NCBI RefSeq assembly: GCF_035317345.1
Contig: NZ_JAYKTU010000004.1
Length of the DNA: 64,000 nucleotides
Source of the DNA: Cellvibrio fontiphilus
GTDB lineage: Bacteria > Pseudomonadota > Gammaproteobacteria > Pseudomonadales > Cellvibrionaceae
Strand: one strand, 5' to 3'
Shown here: one piece after another, positions 53,874 through 62,971 of the stretch
How the letters are laid out: each line of letters opens with the position of its first letter
Numbering within the stretch: position 1 is the first letter of the stretch
Made by a program: the position numbers and the translations under genes
Notes under the pieces: generated by a model
The model's input: the letters and a program-made list of their open reading frames with translations, nothing else
Told to the model about the DNA's origin: nothing
Databases searched by the model: none

Positions 53874-54155
53874 ATGTATATTTTTTCCGCCAATGGCCGA
53901 GCCAAACGCGCGTTTGATGATATCAAAGAAGGGCAGATGGTCCCGTTTATTGTTTACATCAATTTTCGCGATTTGTTTGGCGCCGAACATTTGTGCAAGT
54001 TGTATTTAATGCGCGCCGGCTTCACCGATATTGATATTGAAAACCGCAAGCTGGTGCCGAGCAATCTGACCAGTGATCCGCGGGTGATCGCCGCCGATAA
54101 GGCTATGGCAGAGGCAATTAAAGATGGCTATATGATTCAAATGTTTGATGAGTAA
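53874..54155 (+). CDS. Small hypothetical protein after rapA
   Basis: 93 residues starting MYIFSANGRAKRAFDDIKEG and ending MIQMFDE, preceded by CAGGA. Soluble, mixed alpha/beta, without signal peptide. It follows rapA by 28 bp on the same strand and is probably co-transcribed with it. Family not recognised. Confidence 0.7.
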   Translation: MYIFSANGRAKRAFDDIKEGQMVPFIVYINFRDLFGAEHLCKLYLMRAGFTDIDIENRKLVPSNLTSDPRVIAADKAMAEAIKDGYMIQMFDE

Positions 54156-54170
54156 CTTAGGCGATGCCAT

Positions 54171-54213
54171 CCGGCAGTGAATGCAATGCTTTGTCTAGTG
54201 CATTTACTGCCGG
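54171..54213. terminator. Hairpin after the rapA operon
   Basis: A stem CCGGCAGTGAATGCA / TGCATTTACTGCCGG with one G-T pair and a 13-nt loop, between convergent genes. Only a weak T-run follows; likely a terminator by position. Confidence 0.5.
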
Positions 54214-54231
54214 CTTGTTATCGCAAAAACA

Positions 54232-56649
54232 TTACCACTCAAACATTAAACCGACGATTGGAAATGCCTCACCGTCTTCGACCTCCTCCTTTCCTGTGCG
54301 TTCGTTAAAGTCTGAATTGGCGGGATTTTCTGAACTGAGTAAATTAATTACGTCGATGAATGCAATCACACTGGTGCCGCCGAAGCTGCGTATATAGTCA
54401 GCGCGAAAATTCAGTGAACTGTAGTTACCATACCTACCCGTGTTTGTTTCGATTGTCTCGCGCGAATAACGCAGCGGCTGTGCATTTCCCAAAACATTGT
54501 TGTGAATGATATAACTGTCGCTGGGTTTTCCCGATGCCCATTTCCACCGCGATGATAATTTCCACCGTTGATTGATTTCCCATACGCCACCGATGCTCGC
54601 AATGTGTGGGCGATTGAAATCGGCATCGTATTCTGGTGCATCAGGGTTATCGCGTACGCTCGCGTCGTTATAGGAGTAGTTGATACTTGCTGACCAACCA
54701 TTATCGAATTGCCTGCTGATGGCAGTATCCACACCAAAAGAATTGCCTTCCCCTGTATTGCCAAGTGTTTGATTAACGCCGTCCTCTTTAACTACCAGAT
54801 TATGTAAATCCTGATAGTAGGGCTCGACCAATAATTCAATATTATTCTCCCAGCGGTAGACAAACCCTATGCTGACCTGATCAATTACCTCGTTTTCAAG
54901 TTGGCTGTTGTTTGCATCGCTGGCGCGATCATTAAATCGTGGCGATTGAAAATAGCGCCCTGCAGTCGTTGTCATACGCAGGTTATTATTCACGAGCCAA
55001 GTTGCGCCGACGCGTGGCGACAGCAAATCCTCATTGGAGAAGTTATCGCGGTCGTAACGCGCACCCGTGCGAAAACTCCAATCATCGAGCACGAATTCCT
55101 GGTTGGCATAAAGCGTGTAATTAGTTTCAGTCTGTGCATACCGATTGTCGATTGCTTGTTGGGTGAGCACTACGTATTTTTGCGTGGGATTTTCGCGATA
55201 ATCATTTTGATCATAGGTGTAGCGAATCCAGTCATCTTCTAACTCGAGGGAGAATGCCAGATCAATTTGGGTGATACGTAGCCCGGTTGAAAAACGCCCT
55301 AAGTCATTATTTATTTCAAAGTCAGTTTGTAACCCGAGTTCTTGTTCTTCTGCTCGTGAACGAAGGATATTTTCGCGTAGGGGAATGATACTGGTCGGGG
55401 CTTCTGGGTCTACCAAATCCGGGTAAGCCTCCCCAGTGCTGGTGCGTTCATCATAATTGCGTAGATAGATTTGATTGGTTAGTTCACCATCGCTACCAAT
55501 CAGGCGTGTCCAGGTAAGCGCAAATAAACTATTGTCGGTTTCACTATCCACCAGCTCTACGTCTTCATAGTTACCGGGTTCATCTTCGTCCGATGCGAGC
55601 ACGTTATCGAGTGTGCGTTGATATTCTTCCGGTGCATAAATGGTGAGAAAACTGAGCTTATCGCGATCCCCAAGTTCACTCGTCGATTTAAAAATCACAT
55701 CGGTGAGTTTGGGTGAACCTATGTCGTCCAATCCGATGGTTTCAAAAAACTGGCCGAAGTCGTAACTCCGCGCAGAAAATAAAACCGATGTGTGGTCGTG
55801 AAAACCGCTTGGGCCATCGTAACCAATTTCGATGCCGGCGATATCCAATCGCGCGCGATAGGACGGTGTATCAGGATTGCCTTCGGCAACATTTAATTTC
55901 AACAAAGAACCGGCTCGGCCACCGTAGGCGGGCGCCCAACCGCCCGGTTGAAATTCGGCACTGGCGATGGTGTTGGGGGCAAACACGGAGTAACGTCCAC
56001 CGCCTTCGATTTCTTCTTGTTCGCCGAAGCTATCGCTGAAATGCACTAACTTATCAAACGGAATACCATCCACCAGAATCAAGTTATCCCGTGGGCTGCT
56101 ACCGCGTACGGTAAAACTTGAGAATTCACCATCGCCAAATAGGCCAGGCAGACCATCAAGCGAACGCAGCACATCACTCCCGCTACCCGCAGCGCTGTTG
56201 AGTGCTTCCTGGTCGATAAAACTACTGCCAGCTGCATTCAGGGAATTACCGCTAATGGCTTTTCCCACCACTAACGTTTCTTCAACACTTGTATTGATAC
56301 TGGCAAGTTTGGTTTGAATCGGCGTCGTTTTGTTTTCCAATACCCGCACTCGCGGCAGGCGCACGGGTTGGTAATTGGGGTGCTTAATAGTCAGGGTATA
56401 TAAACCCGCCGTAAGCGCATCAACTTTGACTAACCCTTTGTTGTCTGCGCGGGTTTCGGTTGTTTCGCCTGTGCGGGATTTTATTTCAATAATCGCATCG
56501 GGGATCGGTCTTTGGGTGCCCGAGTCGATTACAGTCAAGCGCACTGTTCCCGTATCGGCACAAGCGCCAGCGATGTAGCCGGCCAGTAGAAGGGGTAAAA
56601 GCTTTCGGGTGAGACGATTCATTTGAAGGTTGGATCTGCGATGGTTCAT
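54232..56649 (-). CDS. TonB-dependent receptor with carboxypeptidase-regulatory-like domain
   Basis: 805 residues, or 796 if the ATG at 56622 (MNRLTRKLLPLLLAGYIAGA) is the start, which fits the signal peptide better. An N-terminal CarboxypepD_reg-like beta sandwich (GTVRLTVIDSGTQRPIPDAI; LTIKHPNYQPVRLPRV) precedes the TonB box EETLVVGKA, the plug (VLRSLDGLPGLFGDGEFSSF; IASAEFQPGGWAPAYGGRAG) and a barrel ending FPIVGLMFEW. Such receptors often import carbohydrates or other organic nutrients rather than iron, and no Fur box was found. The Cys in AGACA could be a lipid site but may simply precede an AxA signal cleavage. Confidence 0.88.
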   Translation of the reverse strand: MNHRRSNLQMNRLTRKLLPLLLAGYIAGACADTGTVRLTVIDSGTQRPIPDAIIEIKSRTGETTETRADNKGLVKVDALTAGLYTLTIKHPNYQPVRLPRVRVLENKTTPIQTKLASINTSVEETLVVGKAISGNSLNAAGSSFIDQEALNSAAGSGSDVLRSLDGLPGLFGDGEFSSFTVRGSSPRDNLILVDGIPFDKLVHFSDSFGEQEEIEGGGRYSVFAPNTIASAEFQPGGWAPAYGGRAGSLLKLNVAEGNPDTPSYRARLDIAGIEIGYDGPSGFHDHTSVLFSARSYDFGQFFETIGLDDIGSPKLTDVIFKSTSELGDRDKLSFLTIYAPEEYQRTLDNVLASDEDEPGNYEDVELVDSETDNSLFALTWTRLIGSDGELTNQIYLRNYDERTSTGEAYPDLVDPEAPTSIIPLRENILRSRAEEQELGLQTDFEINNDLGRFSTGLRITQIDLAFSLELEDDWIRYTYDQNDYRENPTQKYVVLTQQAIDNRYAQTETNYTLYANQEFVLDDWSFRTGARYDRDNFSNEDLLSPRVGATWLVNNNLRMTTTAGRYFQSPRFNDRASDANNSQLENEVIDQVSIGFVYRWENNIELLVEPYYQDLHNLVVKEDGVNQTLGNTGEGNSFGVDTAISRQFDNGWSASINYSYNDASVRDNPDAPEYDADFNRPHIASIGGVWEINQRWKLSSRWKWASGKPSDSYIIHNNVLGNAQPLRYSRETIETNTGRYGNYSSLNFRADYIRSFGGTSVIAFIDVINLLSSENPANSDFNERTGKEEVEDGEAFPIVGLMFEW

Positions 56650-56748
56650 AAGTGGCGAGACTCCTTTGATGTCAATGTGTCAGTGAATGAATTCGACCCC
56701 CGTTTGTATTTAACTTATTTGGATTTGTTTTGGGGAGCTTTATAAATA

Positions 56749-56768
56749 GGTTGGAGGCGCCCCCAACC
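56749..56768. repeat. Inverted repeat between the receptor and the OMP gene
   Basis: GGTTGGAGGCGCCCCCAACC is a 20-bp dyad with one A-C mismatch, followed by CTTTTGGGTGTTGTTTTT. It may end transcription of the outer-membrane protein gene that reads toward it. Confidence 0.4.
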
Positions 56769-56823
56769 CTTTTGGGTGTTGTTTTTCTAAAGTTTTTTAA
56801 TACGCTTTTTGAAGCGGGACATA

Positions 56824-57480
56824 TCAGAATCGCCAGGTTAGCCCAAGCTGCAATGTTATTGGGTTGTATTGCAAGCCAGAAAATGATCCTTCGCCGCCTT
56901 CTTCGCTTAAGTCAACTGAGGATAGCGTTTGATAACGTAATTCTGTGTTTATGCTGATGCTTGGATTAAGTTGGTAATCAATACCTGCAAACGCCTGATA
57001 GGTTATATCGCCATCACCTGAATATGAGAGTTCTACTCCATTTGATTCAAGATCGATGTCAATTTCTTGAACCCATCCCAAACCTGCACCGAGATAAGGT
57101 CTCCAATTACTGTCTGATTGAAAATAGTAATGCCCATTTAGAAAAAAGATGTTTGACGCATAGTTGCCCTCAGTGAATTGGGTGCCATCAGCGATAGTTG
57201 TTTCGCTTTCATTGCTGCGATATTCCCAAAAAAGCTCAATAGCGATCTGATCAGTATAGTGATAGCCAACCCCTAGACCTGCATTAAAACCATTGCCCAG
57301 TTCCACATCTGCTCTGCCATCAGTGTTACCAATGGATGTGGTATCGCCATCTGTATTTGATAAAGAGCTGATACCAAAAGCCGGGCGAAAGAAATATTCC
57401 CCTTGAGATGCCATGCTTGACGCGCTGGCAAAAATCAAACTTGTTAATATGACTGATTGAGTTTTTGTGCCGTGCCGCAT
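56824..57480 (-). CDS. Outer-membrane beta-barrel protein (OmpA/OmpW-like small porin family)
   Basis: 218 residues. Signal peptide (ILTSLIFASASSMASQ) then eight-stranded-barrel features: GEYFFRPAFGISSLSN, GVGYHYTDQIAIELFWEYRS, YASNIFFLNGHYYFQS, WRPYLGAGLGWVQE, YQAFAGIDYQLNPSISINTE and the C-terminal LGLTWRF. Outer-membrane beta-barrel family of the Opa/OmpA-like type. It is divergent from the LytTR regulator, with only 60 bp between the starts, and is a likely target of it. Confidence 0.82.
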   Translation of the reverse strand: MRHGTKTQSVILTSLIFASASSMASQGEYFFRPAFGISSLSNTDGDTTSIGNTDGRADVELGNGFNAGLGVGYHYTDQIAIELFWEYRSNESETTIADGTQFTEGNYASNIFFLNGHYYFQSDSNWRPYLGAGLGWVQEIDIDLESNGVELSYSGDGDITYQAFAGIDYQLNPSISINTELRYQTLSSVDLSEEGGEGSFSGLQYNPITLQLGLTWRF

Positions 57481-57540
57481 AATCTGAGCCTCTGTTTAAT
57501 AAAATCATCTTTGCAGTCTAAGATACGAGATATTACAAAT

Positions 57541-58488
57541 ATGGATGTGCGCAATGCACTAGCGGGCAGGGTTTTGCACCAATGGGCAGGCACGACAATA
57601 GACCGGCATTTAGATTTGGCGAGCAATGTTTTGATAAACTTATTTAAGATTCGCGGAGTAACACCGCAACGCTACTTTTTTGGTGCATCAGCGGTATTAG
57701 GGTTATTGTTTGGTATTATTACTGAACCGGAGAGCACCATCTTCTGGGGTAGCCATCACATCATGTGGCTTTTGCAAACCCTATTACCCGTTTCCATACT
57801 TGTGTTTGTGCATATTGGATTGCACGCTAATTCTACATTTGACGCACTTAACCCATGGTTAAAGTTATTCATCTCGGGTCTGATTGGTGCATTAGTATTT
57901 GTGCCTATCGCTTTGGGGATAGACATACTTTGGGGAAACAACCCTCAACCTGAATCATTTTCCGCATTTAAATACTTGTTATTCGATGAGGCGGCCGGTG
58001 CAGTGCCGCCAGTGTTGATTAGCTGGATGGCTATTAACGCGCCTTGGTTGTTATTCTTCAAAGAAGAAACTGAAGGCACGGAGTCCGTTGCGCTTGAAAT
58101 TGAAAGCTCCACTGAAAGCAACTTTGAATCTTTATCACAAAGTAATAAGACCACCGAGATAAACTCAGGCTTCCAGTCATTGGTTTCACCAACCATTCAA
58201 GGCACACTGCTTTACATCAAATCTGAATTACACTATCTGCTGATTGTGACGGATAAAGGTAAAGAATTGATTTTGTATAACCTCAGCGATGCGATGAGTG
58301 AATTGTCTCCCCGGCAAGGTATTCAATGTCATCGTTCCTTTTGGGTGGCCAAAAATGCAATTCGTTCAATCAAAAAAGAGGGGCGGCAAGGGCTACTAAA
58401 ATTAATAAATGACGATGAAATTCCCGTTAGCCGGACCAGATTCAATGAGGTTAAAGACTACGTGGATGTTACAGATATCAGCGAATAG
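57541..58488 (+). CDS. Membrane-bound LytTR-type transcriptional regulator
   Basis: 315 residues from the ATG at 57541. About four membrane helices (PQRYFFGASAVLGLLFGIIT; HIMWLLQTLLPVSILVFVHI; LKLFISGLIGALVFVPIAL; VPPVLISWMAINAPWLLFF) are followed by an acidic linker and a C-terminal LytTR DNA-binding domain (LLYIKSELHYLLIVTDKGKE; HRSFWVAKNAIRSIKKEG). It has no receiver domain, so it is a one-component membrane regulator. It likely controls the divergent outer-membrane gene and the overlapping downstream gene. Confidence 0.85.
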   Translation: MDVRNALAGRVLHQWAGTTIDRHLDLASNVLINLFKIRGVTPQRYFFGASAVLGLLFGIITEPESTIFWGSHHIMWLLQTLLPVSILVFVHIGLHANSTFDALNPWLKLFISGLIGALVFVPIALGIDILWGNNPQPESFSAFKYLLFDEAAGAVPPVLISWMAINAPWLLFFKEETEGTESVALEIESSTESNFESLSQSNKTTEINSGFQSLVSPTIQGTLLYIKSELHYLLIVTDKGKELILYNLSDAMSELSPRQGIQCHRSFWVAKNAIRSIKKEGRQGLLKLINDDEIPVSRTRFNEVKDYVDVTDISE

Positions 58489-59410
58489 AGTGCTTCTATC
58501 GCCTGCCGTACTTTTAAGCAGTGTGAAACAAAGAGGGTGGGCGCGAACTTTTAACCTGCTTACAGGTCTAGGAAATAGTTTTTATATTGGTTCTTTTTTC
58601 TGGCGCTATGCGCTCAATGGCACTACAAGTATGTTAGCTACCATGCCTGATAACTGGGATGTCGACCTCTCTCATTTGCCCGTCAAGGTCGCCTATGCAA
58701 TTTCACCGGAAGTGTCATTGGCGACAAAAAGATCACCGCTCTATTTGATAATTGGTCTTTTGGTGTCTTGCGCAATTCATGCGTCCATGTTGTTAATCCA
58801 TTGGCAACAAAATATTGCTGCGCTTAAAAAGCCTGAATCAATAACACTAAGGGTTCAGCTTCAAATGCTAGCCAAACCAGAGCCTATTATTGAGCAAGCA
58901 CCATTGCCTTTACCCAATAACCAGCGGGGAGAAAAACCAATTTTGCGTAATGCGCCAGCCCCTCAAGAATCAATATCTACCTCAAACCTGCCTGCTGATG
59001 TAGCAGTGCCAGAACCCCAAAAGCCTGAGATAAAAGCTCCCGTTCTTCAGCGGCTGACTGCAGAAGAGCTACGCGACATTATTCAAACTAGCAACAATAT
59101 TCAAAAAACCGCTCCCACAACTGGCATTGCGACTAATGTCTTCCATCCTGCGTTGCGCCAAGCTTTACAAGAAGAGGAGCGTAAACCAGAACTACGGCGA
59201 GCAGATGCAGGTCCAAAAACTCACATGGATCCATCCGGTGCCACTATTGTCGATTTGGGGGGAGGCAAATGTTTACGTTCATCGGTGCCGACTGCAGGTG
59301 AAGCGCAGAATTGGTACATGACATCCTGTGGTGGCAAATCTGAGTCAGAAGAAATGTTGCAGCGGGTTAATCAGGCGGTGAAAGGAAAGTTACAGTTTGA
59401 GGATCAGTAG
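58466..59410 (+). CDS. TonB-like single-span protein with proline-rich region
   Basis: 314 residues from the ATG at 58466, which overlaps the LytTR gene end by 23 bp; upstream ATGs at 58445 and 58409 and a downstream one at 58631 are also open, and none has a convincing ribosome site. A short cytosolic part precedes a single membrane helix (YLIIGLLVSCAIHASMLLIH). Then comes a Pro-rich stretch (KPEPIIEQAPLPLPNNQRGE; EPQKPEIKAPVLQR) as in TonB or TolA, and a periplasmic end with two Cys (GGGKCLRSSV, MTSCGG). A TonB C-terminal domain was not recognised. It probably works in the envelope with the regulator. Confidence 0.6.
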   Translation: MLQISANRVLLSPAVLLSSVKQRGWARTFNLLTGLGNSFYIGSFFWRYALNGTTSMLATMPDNWDVDLSHLPVKVAYAISPEVSLATKRSPLYLIIGLLVSCAIHASMLLIHWQQNIAALKKPESITLRVQLQMLAKPEPIIEQAPLPLPNNQRGEKPILRNAPAPQESISTSNLPADVAVPEPQKPEIKAPVLQRLTAEELRDIIQTSNNIQKTAPTTGIATNVFHPALRQALQEEERKPELRRADAGPKTHMDPSGATIVDLGGGKCLRSSVPTAGEAQNWYMTSCGGKSESEEMLQRVNQAVKGKLQFEDQ

Positions 59411-59454
59411 GGGTTCAATTTATTGAGCCGAAATCAAGTGTTTTATTTGAAATA

Positions 59455-59484
59455 AAAAAGGGCGCAACTAGTTGCGCCCTTTTT
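59455..59484. terminator. Bidirectional terminator
   Basis: Perfect 30-bp palindrome (15-bp arms, AAAAAGGGCGCAACT and complement) between the TonB-like gene and the convergent deaD. Confidence 0.9.
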
Positions 59485-59499
59485 ATGGTCATCAATTAT

Positions 59500-61329
59500 T
59501 TAGTCAAACTTTTTTGGGCGATAGCCGGATTTTTTGCTCGCATTATCGCGGTCATTAAAGCGCGGCTTGTCACGTCCACCGTTTTCACGAGAACCGCCAT
59601 CCCTTGAACCAAAGTCACGCTTGGGTTTACGGCTGAAATAATCATCGCCACGAGGGCCGGTGTCCAATGAAATCTCCAGTGGGCGATTGCGCACACGCAC
59701 TTTTTTCAATTTGGCGAGCACATCTTTGGAGATACCGGTTGGCAAATCAACGGTAGAGAATTCGTCGTGCAATTTAATGTGACCGATAAAACGGCTTTCG
59801 ATACCGGCTTCATTCGCAATAGCACCAACGATATCGCCAGGGCGCGCTTCATGGTTGCGGCCTACTTCAATGCGGTAGCGATCCATATTTTCATCGCTGC
59901 GCTCGCGGCGTGGACGATCTTCACGCGGGCCGCGCTCACGGCTGCCGCGATCATCACGCCCACCGCGGTCATCGCGGTCACGACGCTCGCTACGCTCGGG
60001 TTTGATGTCGGTAAATTTCACCTGTAGTGGGCGCTCGCGCTGCAACAAATACGCAAGGGCTGAGGCAATTTCTTCTGGCGATACATCATTTTTGTGACTG
60101 TATTCAGCCAATAAATCATTGAAGAAACTCAAGTCCGATTGCTCTTTCAAGGTATCGGTAATTTGTTGGGTGAATTGGTCGATACGATGTTTGGTAACCG
60201 TTGCACCGCTTGGCAGTTCCATTAAGGTGATGGGCTTTTTGGTGGCCTTTTCGATGGTGTAGAGCAAACGTTTTTCGCGGGGTGCCACAAACAAAATAGC
60301 TTTACCGCTGCGGCCAGCACGACCGGTACGACCAATACGGTGCACATAGGCTTCGGAATCGTAAGGAATATCGTAGTTAACTACGTGGCTTACACGTTCA
60401 ACGTCGATACCGCGCGCGGCAACATCGGTGGCAATTACAATATCCAGCTTGCCGGTTTTTAAACGCTCAATTGCGCGTTCACGCAACTGTTGATTCATAT
60501 CACCATTGAGTGCGGAGGCAGAATAACCACGTGCTTCCAATTTTTCAGCCAGCTCAACGGTGGCGGTTTTGGTGCGTACAAAAATAATCATGCCGTCAAA
60601 CGGCTCAACTTCCAGGATGCGAGTGAGTGCATCCAGTTTGTTGGTGCCGCTGACCATCCAATACACCTGTTCAATATTGTCGCCAGTGGATTGGGTGCTC
60701 GCGATTTTAATTTCTTTGGCATCGCGCAAATAGTTGTCGCAAACCTTGCGAATTTCGCGAGGCATGGTGGCGGAGAAGAGCGCAGTTTGGCGTGTGGCTG
60801 GAGTGTGTTCCAAAATCCATTCCACATCGTCAATAAAGCCCATGCGCAACATTTCGTCGGCTTCATCCAATACAAGGCTTTGTAAATTGTTCAGGTTCAA
60901 ACTGCCGCGACGCAGGTGATCCATCACGCGACCCGGCGTACCCACGACTACATGTACACCGCGTTTTAATTGACGTAACTGACTGGTCATGTCCTGACCA
61001 CCATAAATAGGCAGTACGTGGAAGCCGGGCATTTCTGCCGCGTATTTTTGGAAGGCTTCAGCCACCTGAATGGCTAGCTCACGGGTGGGTGCAAGCACCA
61101 GAATTTGCGGTTCGCTTTTGCTCAAATCCAATTTGGAGAGCAGTGGTAAAGCAAATGCAGCTGTTTTACCGGTACCGGTTTGCGCCATACCTAAAATATC
61201 GCCGCCCGCCAAAAGCACGGGAATCGCAGCGGCTTGAATGGGAGAGGGGACTTCGTAGCCAACATTTTGAATGGCTTTAAGAACGGGCGCAGAAAGGGCT
61301 AAATCGGAAAACAAAATAGTGTCAGACAT
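59500..61329 (-). CDS. deaD: DEAD-box RNA helicase DeaD/CsdA
   Basis: 609 residues from the ATG at 61329 (MSDTILFSDLAL), with AGG 8 bp upstream; the longer frame to 61368 lacks a ribosome site. Q motif and Walker A MAQTGTGKT, LVLDEADEML, ATMPREI, and the second lobe with IATDVAARGIDVERVSHVVN and HRIGRTGRAGRSGKA. The linker is highly charged (RRDRDDRGGRDDRGSRERGP), followed by a DbpA RNA-binding domain (YRIEVGRNHEARPGDIVGAI) and a basic Arg/Gly tail. It unwinds structured RNA during ribosome assembly and at low temperature. Confidence 0.95.
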   Translation of the reverse strand: MSDTILFSDLALSAPVLKAIQNVGYEVPSPIQAAAIPVLLAGGDILGMAQTGTGKTAAFALPLLSKLDLSKSEPQILVLAPTRELAIQVAEAFQKYAAEMPGFHVLPIYGGQDMTSQLRQLKRGVHVVVGTPGRVMDHLRRGSLNLNNLQSLVLDEADEMLRMGFIDDVEWILEHTPATRQTALFSATMPREIRKVCDNYLRDAKEIKIASTQSTGDNIEQVYWMVSGTNKLDALTRILEVEPFDGMIIFVRTKTATVELAEKLEARGYSASALNGDMNQQLRERAIERLKTGKLDIVIATDVAARGIDVERVSHVVNYDIPYDSEAYVHRIGRTGRAGRSGKAILFVAPREKRLLYTIEKATKKPITLMELPSGATVTKHRIDQFTQQITDTLKEQSDLSFFNDLLAEYSHKNDVSPEEIASALAYLLQRERPLQVKFTDIKPERSERRDRDDRGGRDDRGSRERGPREDRPRRERSDENMDRYRIEVGRNHEARPGDIVGAIANEAGIESRFIGHIKLHDEFSTVDLPTGISKDVLAKLKKVRVRNRPLEISLDTGPRGDDYFSRKPKRDFGSRDGGSRENGGRDKPRFNDRDNASKKSGYRPKKFD

Positions 61330-62063
61330 GTAATAACCTGTTGGTGTAAACATCATTATCAAATGCAAACGCGCAGATAAAAACCGAACCTAGCGGCTCC
61401 AGCGGTTTGTTATTGATGCGTATAAATTTTCTAAGGCGTGTTTGCAAAAGTCATCGCGAATTAGACAAGCTGCGTAAAGCCGCTCGTGCAAAACGAAACA
61501 GTGAATGGGCAAACACAATAAAGTGGGAGCGATGATTGGATCGCTATGCGTATGAGCTACATACGATGTTTGAAGAGCCTGTGAAAATAACTCGGCGAGT
61601 CAGGGCACAAGGGCAATCATAAAAAGCGATTTAATCAACAAATTCCCGCGTAATCTGCAAAGCAGACACAGCTACAATCCACAACATCCATATTGCATAA
61701 CCGATTGTATACTTTGGGGCAGGCTGAAAAGATTGTGGTGCAGAATCAATCAGCGTGAACGTTACCAACTTGGTAAACCGGCAGCCCTCAGACATCCGTC
61801 TGTATCAGCATTACCCCGGCAAGACATTCACGATCAAGGAAGGGGGTCACTGAAAGTGCGCAAATTATAGGGACTTGAGCACTACAAGGCCAGTTAAATT
61901 TGATGCAGGTCGCAATTAAGCCTGAGTAGTTTTACTGGATTTCTTTGTGCTGAGCTCGATATGGCCGATTTATTGGTGGATTACTACCTTTTTTGTCGCA
62001 GCGGCTGGCGCTACACTCGGCATCAATATCTGATTTGGTTTTGTTAGTTTTACAGGGTGTTTT
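61330..62063 (-). other. Long 5' leader region of deaD
   Basis: 734 bp without a gene. A minus-strand TATAAT (plus-strand 61864-61869) near the far end would give a 5' untranslated leader of roughly 500 nt. The leader has clear stems: CAGAC-GGAT-GTCTG near 61796-61809, a long dyad around GTTACCAACTTGGTAAAC near 61763-61780, and CACT-GAA-AGTG near 61849. Long regulatory leaders are known for deaD in E. coli. No known riboswitch class was recognised. Beyond 61900 only the short promoter region of the gene at 62064 remains. Confidence 0.5.
61864..61869 (-). promoter_or_regulatory. Putative -10 element of the deaD leader transcript
   Basis: TATAAT on the minus strand, with GCCTTG 15 bp upstream as a poor -35. 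It is the best promoter-like match in the leader region, and the transcription start is inferred. Confidence 0.4.
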
Positions 62064-62909
62064 ATGGCTGAAAAGCATATTTCCACTACCGCTTTGGCGC
62101 GCCAAATAGGTAAAGAGAGCAAAGAGCTGTTTATTTTGCTCACTAGTGGTGGCTGGATTGTGAAAGTGGATAATCATTGGCAGCTCACTGAAAAAGGTAA
62201 GTTTGAAGGTGGTATTTATGTCAATCATCCCAAATTTGGTGAATACATTGCTTGGCCAGAATCCATCCAGCACCATCCTTTACTGAAGCTCTTGCCCGAG
62301 GCTCCACTAAGCGCGACCAATCTTGCGCATAAATGGGATATCCCCGCGCGTTTGGTGAATCTGCTGCTTGCCGAGAAGGGGCTAATTAAACGTTATGTGC
62401 GCGGCTGGCAGTTGGCTGATCGCGGCAAGATGCTAGGGGGGCAACAACATGAGGCGGAGTCAGGTATTCCATTTGTGACTTGGCCAGAGACCCTGTTGGA
62501 TGAGCCGGAAATTATTGATGCGCTGATGCAGCTGGTGGGTGATGCGCCAAGTGCAGCGCAGCCCCCGGCGTTAGATGGCCACCCAGTGAATAATGCCATG
62601 CAGCGACGCGTGGATAACTGGTTGTATTTAACACGCACCATCCACGCGCGCGACTATCGGCTGCAATGGGGCTTGGATTTCGCATTAGCGGATTTTTATT
62701 TACCAGAATTAGCCTTGTGTGTGGAGTGTTGGGCAGACCAGTTGGCGCAGCAACAGAATCGCGCTTCAGTGATCGGCGAAGAATTGGAAAAACACCAGCT
62801 CTATAAAAAACACAGGGTCGCGTTTATTGAGTTTCGCGATGAAAACATTCATCAAGTGGATGAAATACTCGCGCGTGAATTTTTGCGGCGCGGCGTGGCG
62901 ATTTATTAA
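62064..62909 (+). CDS. Unknown protein with duplicated winged-helix-like repeats and nuclease-like C-terminus
   Basis: 281 residues. Two similar units fill residues 1-~165. Each has a helix-turn-helix-like start (TTALARQIGKESKELFILL; SATNLAHKWDIPARLVNLLL), then a W-x-LTxKG-type wing (HWQLTEKGKFEGG; GWQLADRGKMLGGQ) and a WPE motif (IAWPESIQHHP; VTWPETLLDEP). The wing resembles the KilA-C/antirepressor type. The last ~90 residues (FALADFYLPELALCVECWAD; HRVAFIEFRDENIHQVDEIL) look like DUF559/Vsr-type PD-(D/E)XK enzymes, but the expected Lys is Trp (ECW), so activity is doubtful. No signal peptide. Overall family not recognised; DNA binding is inferred. Confidence 0.72.
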   Translation: MAEKHISTTALARQIGKESKELFILLTSGGWIVKVDNHWQLTEKGKFEGGIYVNHPKFGEYIAWPESIQHHPLLKLLPEAPLSATNLAHKWDIPARLVNLLLAEKGLIKRYVRGWQLADRGKMLGGQQHEAESGIPFVTWPETLLDEPEIIDALMQLVGDAPSAAQPPALDGHPVNNAMQRRVDNWLYLTRTIHARDYRLQWGLDFALADFYLPELALCVECWADQLAQQQNRASVIGEELEKHQLYKKHRVAFIEFRDENIHQVDEILAREFLRRGVAIY

Positions 62910-62971
62910 TCAGGCACAATTTATTTGCTGAAGCACAGCAGATCAATATCATCAAAGTAGGAAGCAATAAT

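Noticed and set aside
62064..62909. Calling the gene an active Vsr or DUF559 endonuclease
   Set aside because: The expected catalytic Lys is Trp in ECW and no partner methyltransferase is nearby, so only a nuclease-like fold is proposed.
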